A DNA stretch of 64,000 nt from Deltaproteobacteria bacterium (GCA_028817435.1 JAPPPQ010000013.1:62001-126000), one strand, 5' to 3'. Numbered from the stretch's first letter, positions 47,495 to 55,749 are shown. Notes: a model not told the origin generated them from the letters alone. Numbers and translations are program-made.

Positions 47495-47528
47495 CCCCGG
47501 CCGGCTTGCCGGCCGGGGTTTCCTCTTT
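47495..47528 (+). terminator. Rho-independent terminator after the histone-like gene
   Basis: CCCCGGCCGG and CCGGCCGGGG form a perfect ten-base-pair stem with a CTTG loop (47495-47518), followed by TTTCCTCTTT. A second small stem ACCTCC/GGAGGT precedes it (47472-47487). Confidence 0.85.
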
Positions 47529-47542
47529 CCGGGGTTATGCTG

Positions 47543-47548
47543 TATAGT
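47543..47548 (+). promoter_or_regulatory. Candidate -10 element of rpoZ
   Basis: TATAGT matches the consensus at five of six positions, 47 bases before the rpoZ start. No good -35 lies 16-18 bases upstream, where the terminator tail sits. TG directly before it may partly compensate. Confidence 0.35.
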
Positions 47549-47594
47549 CCGGCGCGCCCGGCCCGGCCAATCCCGGCAACCCACAGGAGGCAAA

Positions 47595-47804
47595 GTGGCC
47601 CGTATCACCATCGAGGACTGCACGGCCAAGGTTCCCAACCGCTTCAACCTGGTTCAGCTCGCCGCCAAGCGCGCCAAGCAGCTCAAGCGCGGTTCGCGCC
47701 CCATGCTGCAGGCCGAGGAGAACAAGGCGGTGGTCGTGGCGCTGCGCGAGGTGGCGGCGGGCTACATCTCCCCCCACTACGGCGAGGAAGCCGGCGAGGA
47801 GTGA
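47595..47804 (+). CDS. rpoZ: RNA polymerase omega subunit
   Basis: The 69-residue omega subunit starts ARITIEDCTAKVPNRFNLVQ and continues LAAKRAKQL, closely matching the family. Omega helps assemble the beta' subunit and contributes to the ppGpp site. The GTG at 47595 is chosen because AGGAGG lies just upstream and the family begins there. Two small genes follow in the same direction, the first seven bases after the stop. Confidence 0.95.
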   Translation: MARITIEDCTAKVPNRFNLVQLAAKRAKQLKRGSRPMLQAEENKAVVVALREVAAGYISPHYGEEAGEE

Positions 47805-47811
47805 GGCCGTA

Positions 47812-48336
47812 ATGCCGAAGGGCTCGCTGCGCCGCATTATCCCCGTGGGGGCCGTGCTGCTCGGCCTGATCGGCCCGGCCTCTGCGCCCGCTCCGGCCAG
47901 CAATCTCGAAGACGCGCCGGAGAGCGGCGAGCTCGAGGTCTCCGAAACGCCCGTCATCGAAGACGGCCCCCCCGCCGTGCCCCTGCAGAATCTGCTGCAG
48001 CTTCCCTCCCGGTCCAGCTACGGCATTGAGCGGCGCGGCGGACTCACCCAGGGCGAGTGGAAGGCGAGCTTCGAGGAGGTGGAGGAGCTGCTCGCCGCCG
48101 AACAGAGCGCCCTGGCCGAAGCGGAGCAGCGCATTGCCGAAGCCGCCGGGGAGAGCGCCCCGTGGCAGGTGGCGCCGCCGGTGCCGGGGGCGCAGAACAG
48201 CGAGGAAAACACGCTGGACTTCAAGACGCGGCAGGAGATCCGCCGGCGGCGGGCGGAGATTGAGCGGCTTGAGGAACGGCTGCAGAAGCTCGAAATCCAG
48301 GCAGACCTGGCAAATGTCCCCGAATCGTGGCGCTGA
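47812..48336 (+). CDS. Secreted coiled-coil protein of unknown function
   Basis: The 174-residue protein has a likely signal peptide (basic start, hydrophobic VGAVLLGLIG, cleavage after PASA). An acidic Pro-rich linker follows, then two helical stretches rich in Glu, Ala and Arg, the last being about residues 140-170 with heptad-like spacing (RRRRAEIERLEERLQKLEIQ). I do not recognise a family. It starts seven bases after rpoZ, and a small membrane protein gene follows 27 bases later, so rpoZ and both are probably one transcript. Periplasmic or surface location is inferred from the signal only. Confidence 0.7.
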   Translation: MPKGSLRRIIPVGAVLLGLIGPASAPAPASNLEDAPESGELEVSETPVIEDGPPAVPLQNLLQLPSRSSYGIERRGGLTQGEWKASFEEVEELLAAEQSALAEAEQRIAEAAGESAPWQVAPPVPGAQNSEENTLDFKTRQEIRRRRAEIERLEERLQKLEIQADLANVPESWR

Positions 48337-48363
48337 ACCACAGCGGCGGACGAAGGAGAAAGC

Positions 48364-48501
48364 ATGGCCAATCGGGAACCGGGGCGGGGCGGCGTGGACA
48401 AGGTCGCCATTCTCTACATTCTGGGCGGCATCCCCGCCATCGTCGGCTTCGTGGTGCTGCTCTTTGCGCTGGTGAACTGGATTCCGTCCATCCCCGCCTG
48501 A
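48364..48501 (+). CDS. Small single-pass membrane protein (45 residues)
   Basis: ATG at 48364 opens a 45-codon frame: a polar N-terminus (MANREPGRGGVDK), one hydrophobic helix of about 24 residues (from VAILYILGGIPAIVGF onward to ALVNWI) and a short tail. AAGGAG lies eight bases before the ATG. Codon use is like the neighbours. It closes the rpoZ group and ends 13 bases before the convergent transporter gene. Function unknown. Confidence 0.7.
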   Translation: MANREPGRGGVDKVAILYILGGIPAIVGFVVLLFALVNWIPSIPA

Positions 48502-48514
48502 ACCGCCCGTGCGC

Positions 48515-49336
48515 TCACCCGGGCGCGCCCTGCCCCGCCTGCGCCCGCCCCGCCGCGGGAAGCTGCAGGTAGCGCGAGAGCCAGGCGGTGCCCAGGTAGA
48601 AGGGCAGCGTATCCACCAGCGCCACCGCCAGCTTGAAGATGTAGGCGGAGAGGATGAAGGTCAGCAGTTGCGGCAGCAGCGGCGCGGCCGCATCCACCGG
48701 CAGGCCCTGCGCCCAGAAGTGGACGATCAAAATCACCGAGGTGGTGTCCACCAGCTGGCTCACCAGGGTGGAGCCGTTGTTGCGCAGCCACAGGTGGCGC
48801 CCCCGGGTCAGCCGCTTCCAGAAGTGGAAGAGATGCACATCGCAGAGCTGGGCGGCCAGGTAGGCGATCATCGAGCCGGCCACGGCGCCTATGGTCAGCT
48901 GGCGGATGCGGAAGAAGGCGTAGTCGTAGGCGCCGGGATCGGGCAGGCCCGCCGTCAGTTGCGGCGCAGGCGGCAGCACGCCCCCCAGCCAGACGATGAA
49001 CACCACCCAGCAGTTCAGCGCCAGCCCCACCCACACCACCTGGTTCGCGCGGCGCCGCCCGTAGAGCTCGCTGATGAAATCGGTGCACAGGAAGGTGACG
49101 GGATAGGGCAGCACGCCCACCGCCAGCACAAAGGGCACGCGCAGGCCGAAGAGCTCGAAGGAGAAGTCGAGAAAGCGCGATACGCCCAGCACATTCAGCA
49201 GGGTCATGGAGCCGAGAAAAAAGCCCGCCAGCACCAGAAAGACGCGCTCGCGCCGCTCCTGCACCACTCTGTCCAGCGTCTCCACGGCGGGAGAGTAGGC
49301 CATCGGGCGGCGCGCGGCAGGGGTTTGCGTTAGCAT
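48515..49336 (-). CDS. Queuosine precursor transporter family protein (YhhQ/VUT)
   Basis: The integral membrane protein of about 273 residues has six or seven helices and the family segments LPYPVTFLCTDFISELYGRRRA, QLTIGAVAGSMIAYLAAQL and LVSQLVDTTSVILIVHFWA, typical of the VUT family that imports queuine or preQ0. The start is either ATG at 49336 or ATG at 49303; neither has a strong Shine-Dalgarno. It is divergent from the YkgJ-family gene, with 29 bases between the outer start and that gene, and convergent with the small genes after rpoZ. Queuosine salvage is inferred from family membership. Confidence 0.87.
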   Translation of the reverse strand: MLTQTPAARRPMAYSPAVETLDRVVQERRERVFLVLAGFFLGSMTLLNVLGVSRFLDFSFELFGLRVPFVLAVGVLPYPVTFLCTDFISELYGRRRANQVVWVGLALNCWVVFIVWLGGVLPPAPQLTAGLPDPGAYDYAFFRIRQLTIGAVAGSMIAYLAAQLCDVHLFHFWKRLTRGRHLWLRNNGSTLVSQLVDTTSVILIVHFWAQGLPVDAAAPLLPQLLTFILSAYIFKLAVALVDTLPFYLGTAWLSRYLQLPAAGRAQAGQGAPG

Positions 49337-49365
49337 GGGCCGGCGAAAACGGGGAGGTGAGGACG

Positions 49366-49911
49366 ATGACCATGCGGCAGGGCAATGGACTGGGCCAAAC
49401 GGGCGGGGCAAATTTGCTGCCGGTGCTGACCAAGCAGCCGGACCACCCCTGCTTTCAGTGCGCGAAGTGCTGCAAATACATGTCCGTCGAGATTGACGCG
49501 CCGCGCACCATGCGCGATTACGACCACATCGTCTGGTATCTCTACCACGACAAGGTGTCGGTCTTTGTGGACTGGGAGTCGGACTGGTTCGTGCTGTTTC
49601 AGAGCCCCTGCGAGCACCTGAACGCCCAGGGCATGTGCGGCGTCTATGAGAAGCGCCCCGCCATTTGCAAGGACTTCGACTGGCGCGAGTGCGAGAATCA
49701 CATGACGCCCGAGGACGGCCCCGCCGACAAGTGGCTCTTCGAGAGCGCCGAAGACTTCATGGCCTGGCTCAAAAAGCAGCGCCCCAAGGCCCACCAGCGC
49801 TTCATGCGCTTCCTGCGCCGCCGCCACGAATCCGGCGAGGAGCCCGAGCTCAAGCGCATCAGCGCAAAGCGCGTGCGCGCCCGGCGCAGCGCGCGCCCTG
49901 CGCCTGCATGA
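49366..49911 (+). CDS. YkgJ family cysteine cluster protein
   Basis: The 181-residue protein has the metal-binding pattern of the YkgJ family: CFQCAKCCKY, then PCEHL, GMCGVYEKRPAICKDF and a further Cys in WREC. Such proteins probably hold zinc or an iron-sulfur cluster; the biochemical role is not established. The C-terminal 50 residues are very basic. The ATG at 49366 is preceded by GGGAGGTGAGG. GTG at 49357 and ATG at 49372 are alternatives. Its TGA overlaps the ATG of the methyltransferase gene (ATGA), so the two are coupled. Confidence 0.85.
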   Translation: MTMRQGNGLGQTGGANLLPVLTKQPDHPCFQCAKCCKYMSVEIDAPRTMRDYDHIVWYLYHDKVSVFVDWESDWFVLFQSPCEHLNAQGMCGVYEKRPAICKDFDWRECENHMTPEDGPADKWLFESAEDFMAWLKKQRPKAHQRFMRFLRRRHESGEEPELKRISAKRVRARRSARPAPA

Positions 49912-50975
49912 GCGGCCTGGACCCCGAGCGCCTGCGGGACTACCTGCGCGGCCTCTTCGGCCACCTCGAAGGCGCGCTGACCGCAACGCTGATCTACCTG
50001 GGCGACGCGCTGGGCCTCTACCAGGCGCTGGCAAGCGGCCCCGCGGACAGCGGGGAACTCGCAGCGCGCACCGGCCTCTCCGAGCGCTGGCTGCGCGAGT
50101 GGCTCTACAACCAGGCGGCGGCCCGGCTGATCGAGCCGCAGCCCGGCGGGCGCTTCGCCCTTTCGCCGGAGGGCCGCGCCGCGCTGGCCGATGAGGATCA
50201 CCCCGCTTTCTCGGCCGGCTCCTTCAGCGGTTTGCCCGCGCAGCTCGCCGTGGCGCCCCGGCTGCGGGAATCTTTCCGCACCGGCCTGGGCCTGCCCTAC
50301 GACGCCTTCGGCCCCGAAGGCGCGCGGGGCGTGGAGCGCGGCTTCGCCCCCTGGCTGCGCCACGCGCTGGTGCCCCTTGGCATCGGCGCCATTGAGGGCC
50401 TGCCCCAGCGCCTGGAAGCCGGCGCGCAGGTGGCCGATGTGGGCTGCGGCGCAGGCGCAGCGCTGCTGCAGCTGGCGGCGGCCTTCCCGAACTGCGAGCT
50501 GCACGGCTACGAAATCTCGCGCCACGCCCTGGAGCGCGCCGAGGCGAAGCGCAAGAGCGCCGACGCGGGCAATGTGCACTTTCACCACGCCGAGCGCGAG
50601 CCCCTGCCCGGCGATGGCCGCTTCCACCTGGTGCTCACCCTCGACTGCCTCCACGATATGGCGCAGCCCCAGGCCGTGATGGAACAGATTCGCCAAGCTA
50701 TTGCAGCGGATGGCGTGTGGCTGATCGCCGATATCAAGTGCTACCCGACCTTCGAGGAGAATCTCGAAAACAATCCGATGGCCGCAATGATGTATGGCTT
50801 TTCCGTGCTCTCCTGCATGTCTTCCGCACTCTCGGAGCCCGGCGGCGCGGGGCTCGGCACCCTCGGCCTGCACGAACAGAAGGCGCGGGAAATGAGCGCC
50901 GGGGCGGGCTTCACCCGCTTCCGCCGCCTCGAAATCGAGCACCCCATCAACGCCTTTTACGAGGTGCGGCCCTAG
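49908..50975 (+). CDS. Class I SAM-dependent methyltransferase with N-terminal winged helix
   Basis: The 355-residue protein has an N-terminal dimerisation/winged-helix part (SGELAARTGLSERWLREWL) and a Rossmann methyltransferase domain with motif I VADVGCGAGAALL, acidic GYEIS, and LTLDCLHDM. It resembles the Rv2258c-like group that methylates small molecules. The segment ADIKCYPTFEENLENNPMAAMMYGFSVLSCM is typical of that group. The start overlaps the stop of the YkgJ-family gene. It ends three bases before the convergent SIMPL gene. Substrate unknown. Confidence 0.88.
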   Translation: MSGLDPERLRDYLRGLFGHLEGALTATLIYLGDALGLYQALASGPADSGELAARTGLSERWLREWLYNQAAARLIEPQPGGRFALSPEGRAALADEDHPAFSAGSFSGLPAQLAVAPRLRESFRTGLGLPYDAFGPEGARGVERGFAPWLRHALVPLGIGAIEGLPQRLEAGAQVADVGCGAGAALLQLAAAFPNCELHGYEISRHALERAEAKRKSADAGNVHFHHAEREPLPGDGRFHLVLTLDCLHDMAQPQAVMEQIRQAIAADGVWLIADIKCYPTFEENLENNPMAAMMYGFSVLSCMSSALSEPGGAGLGTLGLHEQKAREMSAGAGFTRFRRLEIEHPINAFYEVRP

Positions 50976-50978
50976 CCC

Positions 50979-51686
50979 CTACTTGATCTCGATGGTCGCA
51001 TCGAGGGTGATGGAAATCTCGCTCATGCCCTCCGGGAGGAGGGGCGCCACCGCGCCCTCGGGCAGGCCCATCACGCCCAGATTGCGGTCCAGCGGCGTGG
51101 CATCGCCGACAATGAGATCCACCAGGGTCCAGTCACTGCGGCCCAGCCCCTGCGCGATGAGATTCGCCCGGGAGCGATACATCCCCAGCGCCTCGGCAAT
51201 CAGCTCGTCTTCGACGCGCCCGAGGGTTTTGGGAGAGACGCCCATGCGCAGGTCGTGCAGCACCAGCCCCGCGCCCTGCAGCTCGTCGAGCAGCGCGCCG
51301 AGCGCCTCCAGATCGCCGCTCTCCAGCTTCATGGACTGGTTCACCCGCCAGCCGACGATGCGCCCGGAGGCAGGGGAATCGCGGTCATAGATGGGATGGG
51401 TGCGGTAGCTGCCGTCCGAGGCGATGACGCCCGGCGTCCGCTTCGCCAAGTCGAGGGACGAGACCAGGCGCTGCCGCGCCGCCGCCGCCAGCTTGGCCGG
51501 ATTGCGGCCCTGCTGCACCACGCCGATGTCCGCCGTCGCCCAGTCGTTGGCGACCTCGCGCCGCGCCTCGACGCGGAAGCTCACGCGGTTGCGCGCATCG
51601 TCCTGCCCCGCCGCCGCCACCGGCAACAGCGCGGCCAGAGCGGCCACGGCGAGCGGCAACCGCCCCGCCCAGCGCGCCCAAGGCAT
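50979..51686 (-). CDS. SIMPL (DUF541) domain secreted protein
   Basis: The 235-residue protein has a signal peptide (hydrophobic LPLAVAALAALLPVAAAG) and a SIMPL/DUF541-type domain: VSFRVEARREVANDWATADIGV at the start, SYRTHPIYDRDSPASGRIVGWRV in the middle, and a C-terminal EISITLDATIEIK strand. Family members are periplasmic and of unclear role. The ATG at 51686 starts the signal peptide; the longer open frame lies over the next gene. It follows the molybdenum hydroxylase group by 17 bases and may be co-transcribed with it. Confidence 0.85.
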   Translation of the reverse strand: MPWARWAGRLPLAVAALAALLPVAAAGQDDARNRVSFRVEARREVANDWATADIGVVQQGRNPAKLAAAARQRLVSSLDLAKRTPGVIASDGSYRTHPIYDRDSPASGRIVGWRVNQSMKLESGDLEALGALLDELQGAGLVLHDLRMGVSPKTLGRVEDELIAEALGMYRSRANLIAQGLGRSDWTLVDLIVGDATPLDRNLGVMGLPEGAVAPLLPEGMSEISITLDATIEIK

Positions 51687-51703
51687 CGGCTGCGCCACGC
51701 CGC

Positions 51704-52192
51704 CTAACCGGCCCCGGCTCCGGCGCGCAATTCCGCTGCGGCGTCCAGGACGGCGCGGACGATTTTGTCGTAGCCGGTGCAGCGGCACAGATTGCCGGCC
51801 AGCCAGTAGCGCACCTCGCGCTCGCTGGGATCCTCGTTGCGCTCGAGCAGCGCGCGCGCCGCCACCACAAAGCCGGGGGTGCAAACGCCGCACTGCAGCC
51901 CGGCGTGCTCCAGCAGCTTCCGCTGCACCGGATGCAAGCGCCCCTGCTCGGCCACGCCCTCGACGGTGCCCACCTGGCGGCCCTCTGCCTCGGCGGCCAG
52001 CACCAGGCAAGCGCAGACCAGGCGGCCATCCAGGGTCACCGAGCAGGCCCCGCAATCGCCCGTGGCGCAGCCCTCCTTCACCCCGGTCCGGTGCAGCACA
52101 TCGCGCAGCGCGTCGAGCAGCGTGGTGTGGGGATCGCACAGGAACTCCACCTCCTCGCCGTTGATGCTGGTTGCGATATGCAGCTTGGCCAT
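51704..52192 (-). CDS. Molybdenum hydroxylase small subunit, two [2Fe-2S] clusters (CoxS/XdhC-type)
   Basis: The 162-residue iron-sulfur subunit passes electrons from the molybdenum site to FAD. The plant-ferredoxin-type N-terminal cluster is GCATGDCGACSV plus a later Cys (LVCACL); the C-terminal helical cluster is LQCGVCTPGF and LCRCTGYDKI. Length and order are normal. The ATG at 52192 is four bases after the FAD subunit stop. It completes the three-subunit enzyme with 52196-53383 and 53380-55641. Confidence 0.93.
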   Translation of the reverse strand: MAKLHIATSINGEEVEFLCDPHTTLLDALRDVLHRTGVKEGCATGDCGACSVTLDGRLVCACLVLAAEAEGRQVGTVEGVAEQGRLHPVQRKLLEHAGLQCGVCTPGFVVAARALLERNEDPSEREVRYWLAGNLCRCTGYDKIVRAVLDAAAELRAGAGAG

Positions 52193-52195
52193 GGT

Positions 52196-53383
52196 TCAGC
52201 CTCCCTTTGCGGCGGCGCGGCGGGCGGCAATGGCCAGCGCGCGGCGGGCCAGCACGCCCGCAACATGGCGGCGGTATTCCACCGTGCCGCGTTTGTCGTC
52301 AATTGGCCGCACCGCCGCGCGGGCCGCCTCGGCCACCCGGGCCAGAGCGGCTTCGTCCGGCGCGGCGCCAACCAGCGCCCGGCCAAGCTCTTCCAGCAGC
52401 AGCACCCGGGGCGCCACAGCGCCCAGCGCAATGCGCGCGGCGGCAATGCGCCCCTGCGCATCCAGGGCAAGGCTCACCCCTGCCCCGGCCACGGCAATAT
52501 CCATCTCGCTGCGCGGGATCAAGCGCAGGTAGGCATCGGCGCTGCGGGGCGCGGGAAGCGGCAGCCGCAGAGCCACCAGCAATTCGCCCGGCGCCAGCGC
52601 ATTTTCGCCGGGGCCGAGGCAGAAATCCTCCGCGGCCACAAAGCGCCGCCCGCCGGGGCCGGCGATTTCGCAGCGCGCGGCGGCGGCTACCAGCGCGGGA
52701 ACCGTATCCGCCGCCGGAGAGGCGTTGCACAAATTGCCGCCCAGACTCGCGCGCCCCTGAATCTGCTCGCTGCCGATCAGCTCGGCGGCCTCCACCACCC
52801 CCGGCCAGCGCTCGCGCAAATCGGGGTGCTCGCGCAGCGCCGCCGCGCTGTGCGCCGCGCCAATGACGCACTCTTCCTTCTCAAAGCGCAGCGCCTGCAG
52901 CTCGGGAATGCGCTTCACATCCACCAGCACGGCGGGGCGCAGGCCACTGCGCATTTGCACCAGCAGGTCGGTGCCGCCGGCCAGCACGCGGGCGTTGGCG
53001 CCGTGGGATTCGAGCAGCGCCACCGCCTCGGCAATGCTGTGCGGCACCGCAAAGACGCGCCCGCCCGCAGCCGCTTGCGCGGCCCCCGCCCCCCCGGAAA
53101 TAGGCGGGAGAAAGTGCAGCTCGCTGCCCGCCGCAACGGGCTGTTGCGCCGCGCCCGGATGCAGCTCGCCGTCAATGGCGACGGCAAAGCTGCCGCCCAG
53201 TTCGGCTGCGAAGCCGGGAAAGCGCCGCTCCAGCTCGCGCAAAACGCCGCCCACATTGTGCGCCGCCACCAAAGCGCGCTCGGCCCCGCCGGCCAGCGGG
53301 CGCAGGCCGCTCGGGATCACCACCGCAATGGCGCGGGACTCCGCTCCCTCCGCGCCGCGCGCCCCCTTCACAGAAAGGCTCAC
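52196..53383 (-). CDS. Molybdenum hydroxylase FAD subunit (CoxM-type) with N-terminal MoaD-like domain
   Basis: Residues 1-98 form a ubiquitin-fold MoaD-like module: an N-terminal basic/acidic leader, AVVIPSGLRPLAGG, GGVLRELERRFPG, FAVAIDGEL and the terminal LPPISGG at 92-98, which matches the MoaD ending PPVAGG. From about residue 110 the normal FAD subunit begins (VPHSIAEAVALLESHG), with the FAD motif VLAGGTDLLVQM and RASLGGNLCNASPAAD. In MoaD the final Gly is thiocarboxylated to deliver sulfur to molybdopterin. Here Gly-Gly is followed directly by more protein, so it must be released by cleavage or serve a non-transfer role. The GTG start at 53383 overlaps the large subunit stop (GTGA). 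Confidence 0.88.
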   Translation of the reverse strand: MSLSVKGARGAEGAESRAIAVVIPSGLRPLAGGAERALVAAHNVGGVLRELERRFPGFAAELGGSFAVAIDGELHPGAAQQPVAAGSELHFLPPISGGAGAAQAAAGGRVFAVPHSIAEAVALLESHGANARVLAGGTDLLVQMRSGLRPAVLVDVKRIPELQALRFEKEECVIGAAHSAAALREHPDLRERWPGVVEAAELIGSEQIQGRASLGGNLCNASPAADTVPALVAAAARCEIAGPGGRRFVAAEDFCLGPGENALAPGELLVALRLPLPAPRSADAYLRLIPRSEMDIAVAGAGVSLALDAQGRIAAARIALGAVAPRVLLLEELGRALVGAAPDEAALARVAEAARAAVRPIDDKRGTVEYRRHVAGVLARRALAIAARRAAAKGG

Positions 53384-55641
53384 TCCTGCAGCGCCGCGAG
53401 CAGGCGCGGGGGCGAAATGGGCAGCTCGGTCATGCGCACGCCCGTAGCCTGGCGCACCGCGTTGGCCACCGCCGACAGCGGCGGCACAATGGGCGTCTCG
53501 CCGACGCCGCGCACACCGTAGGGATGGGTGGGGTTCGGCACCTCCACCAGCACCGTGTCAATCATCGGCAAATCGCTGGCCACGGGCATGCGGTAATCCA
53601 GGAAGCTCGCGTTATCCAGCGCGCCGTTTTCGTCGTAGAGGTATTCCTCGTTCAGCGCCCAGCCGATGCCCTGGGCTGCGCCGCCCTGCATTTGCCCCTC
53701 CACATAGGCGGGGTGCACGGCGCGGCCCGCATCCTGCACCGCCGTGTAGCGCAGCACCTCGACGCGGCCCGTGTCGGCGTCCACCTCCACATCGCACAAA
53801 TGGGTGGCGAAGCTCGGCCCGGCGGCGTGCGGGGTGAGCTGCGCCTGGCCGTTGATGGGGCCGCCCGTGGCCGACATACGCGCGGCAATCTGCGCCACGC
53901 TGAGCGGATCGCAGTCGAGGCCGGAGCCCTCGGCGGGCAGGCAGCGGCCATCGGCAAAGACCACCTGCTCCGGCTCGCACTCCCAGAGCTTCGCCGCGCG
54001 CCGCCGCAGTTCCGCCGCCACCTGGCGGCAGGCCTCAATCACCGCCATGCCGGTGGCGAAGGTGACGCGGCTGCCGCCGGTGACATCGGTGTAGGGAGCG
54101 GCCTCGGTATCCGCCACCAGCGGGCGCACCTTGCCGACCTCAATGCCGAGCTCTTCGGCGCACATAATCGCCATGGAGGCCCGGGAGCCGCCGATATCCG
54201 GGTTGCCCGTCACCACCACCGCGCCGCCGTCCTCGGAGAGATGCACCTCCGCGCTCGAGGACAAAGTGGCGTTGAACCAGAAGCCCACCGCCATGCCGCG
54301 CCCGCGCAGCGCGCCGGGGGGCGAATCCGCCCGCTGCGTCAGCGGCGCCTTGTAGTGCGGATGGGCGCGCACCGCCTCCAGCGTCTCCACCAGGCCGATG
54401 GCCTTGAAGCGCGGGCCGTAGGGAAGCTGCGTGCCCTCCCGCGCGGCGTTGCGCAGCCGCAGCTCCACGGGATCCAGCGCCAGGCGCTCCGCCAGCTCGT
54501 CCAGCAGCGATTCCAGCCCAAACGCAGCCTGCGGCGCGCCGGGCGCGCGGTAGGCCGTGGTCTTGGGCTTGTTGCAGACCACATCGAAGCCCTCGACGAA
54601 CAGGTGCTCAATATCGTAGGGCGCGAAAATGCACATGGCGCCCATTTGCACCGGCGAGCCGGGAAAAGCGCCCGCCTCATACCAGAGCCGCGCCGAAGCG
54701 GCGGTGATGCGGCCCTCCCGCGTCGCGCCCACCTTCACCTCCACCTTCGAAGCGGGGGCGGGGCCGGTGGCGCGGAACACCTCCTCCCGGCTCATGACCA
54801 TCTTCACCGGGCGGCCCGAGCGGCGCGAGAGCAGAATGGCGAGCGGCTCCATATACACCGTCGTCTTGCCGCCGAAGCCGCCGCCAATCTCGCTGGGAAT
54901 CACGCGAATCTGCGAGTGGTCCATGCCCAGCACCCGGGCCGAGAAGTTGCGCACCGCAAACGGCCCCTGGGTGCAGCACCAGACCACGGACTGCCCGTCG
55001 CCATCGGTGCGCGCCAGCACCGCGTGGGGCTCGATGTAGCCCTGATGCACCGTCTGGGTGCGGAAGCTCTTTTCCAGCACGATGTCGGCCTCGGCGAAGC
55101 CGCGCTCCAGATCGCCGCGCGCAAACTCCACCCGGGCCGCAATGTTGCCGGGGCCGTTCGGCTCCATGCCCTTGGGCGCGCGGCCCTCGTGCAAAATCGG
55201 CGCGTTCCCGGCCAGCGCCGCATCCAAATCCACCGCCGGCGGCAGCGGCTCGTAGTCCACCTCAATCTCCGCCAGCGCGCGCTCGGCGATTTCCGGCGAA
55301 ACCGCCGCCACCGCCGCCACCGCATGGCCGTGGTAGAGCGCCTTCTCCCGCGCCAGCACATTGCGCGAGAGATCGGCGAAGTTGATGGCCCCGCGCCCCG
55401 GCGCCACCTCGGGCAAATCTGCCGCCGAAACCACCGCCTTCACGCCCGGCAGCGCCGCCGCCCGGCTCACATCCACCCCGCGAATGCGCGCGTGGGCGTG
55501 GGGGCTGCGCAACACCTTGCCCCACAGCATATCCGGGAACGCCTGATCCGCGCCGAAATCCGCGCGCCCCGTCACCTTGTCAAAGCCATCCGGGCGGATG
55601 GGCCGCGTGCCCACCCAGCGAAACTTCTGCTCGCCCTGCAT
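53380..55641 (-). CDS. Molybdenum hydroxylase large subunit (xanthine dehydrogenase/CoxL superfamily)
   Basis: The 753-residue molybdopterin-binding subunit shows GYIEPHAVLAR, the molybdopterin motif EIGGGFGGK, TTAYRAPGAPQAAFG and the catalytic Glu in VRGVGETPIVPP. The CO dehydrogenase signature AYxCSFR is missing, so it is not a form I CO dehydrogenase; a purine, aldehyde or aromatic hydroxylase is more likely. The ATG at 55641 has GGAGG a few bases upstream and begins the normal N-terminus. Gene order is large, FAD, small subunit. No XdhC/CoxF maturation factor is seen next to it. Confidence 0.92.
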   Translation of the reverse strand: MQGEQKFRWVGTRPIRPDGFDKVTGRADFGADQAFPDMLWGKVLRSPHAHARIRGVDVSRAAALPGVKAVVSAADLPEVAPGRGAINFADLSRNVLAREKALYHGHAVAAVAAVSPEIAERALAEIEVDYEPLPPAVDLDAALAGNAPILHEGRAPKGMEPNGPGNIAARVEFARGDLERGFAEADIVLEKSFRTQTVHQGYIEPHAVLARTDGDGQSVVWCCTQGPFAVRNFSARVLGMDHSQIRVIPSEIGGGFGGKTTVYMEPLAILLSRRSGRPVKMVMSREEVFRATGPAPASKVEVKVGATREGRITAASARLWYEAGAFPGSPVQMGAMCIFAPYDIEHLFVEGFDVVCNKPKTTAYRAPGAPQAAFGLESLLDELAERLALDPVELRLRNAAREGTQLPYGPRFKAIGLVETLEAVRAHPHYKAPLTQRADSPPGALRGRGMAVGFWFNATLSSSAEVHLSEDGGAVVVTGNPDIGGSRASMAIMCAEELGIEVGKVRPLVADTEAAPYTDVTGGSRVTFATGMAVIEACRQVAAELRRRAAKLWECEPEQVVFADGRCLPAEGSGLDCDPLSVAQIAARMSATGGPINGQAQLTPHAAGPSFATHLCDVEVDADTGRVEVLRYTAVQDAGRAVHPAYVEGQMQGGAAQGIGWALNEEYLYDENGALDNASFLDYRMPVASDLPMIDTVLVEVPNPTHPYGVRGVGETPIVPPLSAVANAVRQATGVRMTELPISPPRLLAALQE

Positions 55642-55749
55642 CGCTCCTCCCTCTCTCCCAGCCACGGGCCGCGCCCCCCAGCGCCGCCCCCGCTCCAGGC
55701 GGCGGAGCTTACCCCCTCCGCCCCGCCCCCGCCCCCGGGCGGTAGGGCC
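55642..55749. other. Spacer between the Dpp operon and the molybdenum hydroxylase operon
   Basis: These 108 bases hold the Shine-Dalgarno sequence of the large-subunit gene and a GC-rich palindrome CCGCCCCCGGGCGG near 55729-55742 that could help end dpp transcription, but it lacks a T-run. No promoter can be named. Confidence 0.4.

Noticed and set aside
46913-47812. Additional plus-strand frames across the Lys/Arg repeat gene, including one rich in Gln-Glu-Gly
   Set aside because: The 12-48-base repeats lack stops in every forward frame. Only the Lys/Arg frame has a ribosome-binding site and fits a known protein style.
53380-55641. Form I carbon monoxide dehydrogenase
   Set aside because: The subunit layout fits, but the CoxL active-site signature AYxCSFR is absent (TTAYRAPGAPQ is present instead), so only a general molybdenum hydroxylase is claimed.
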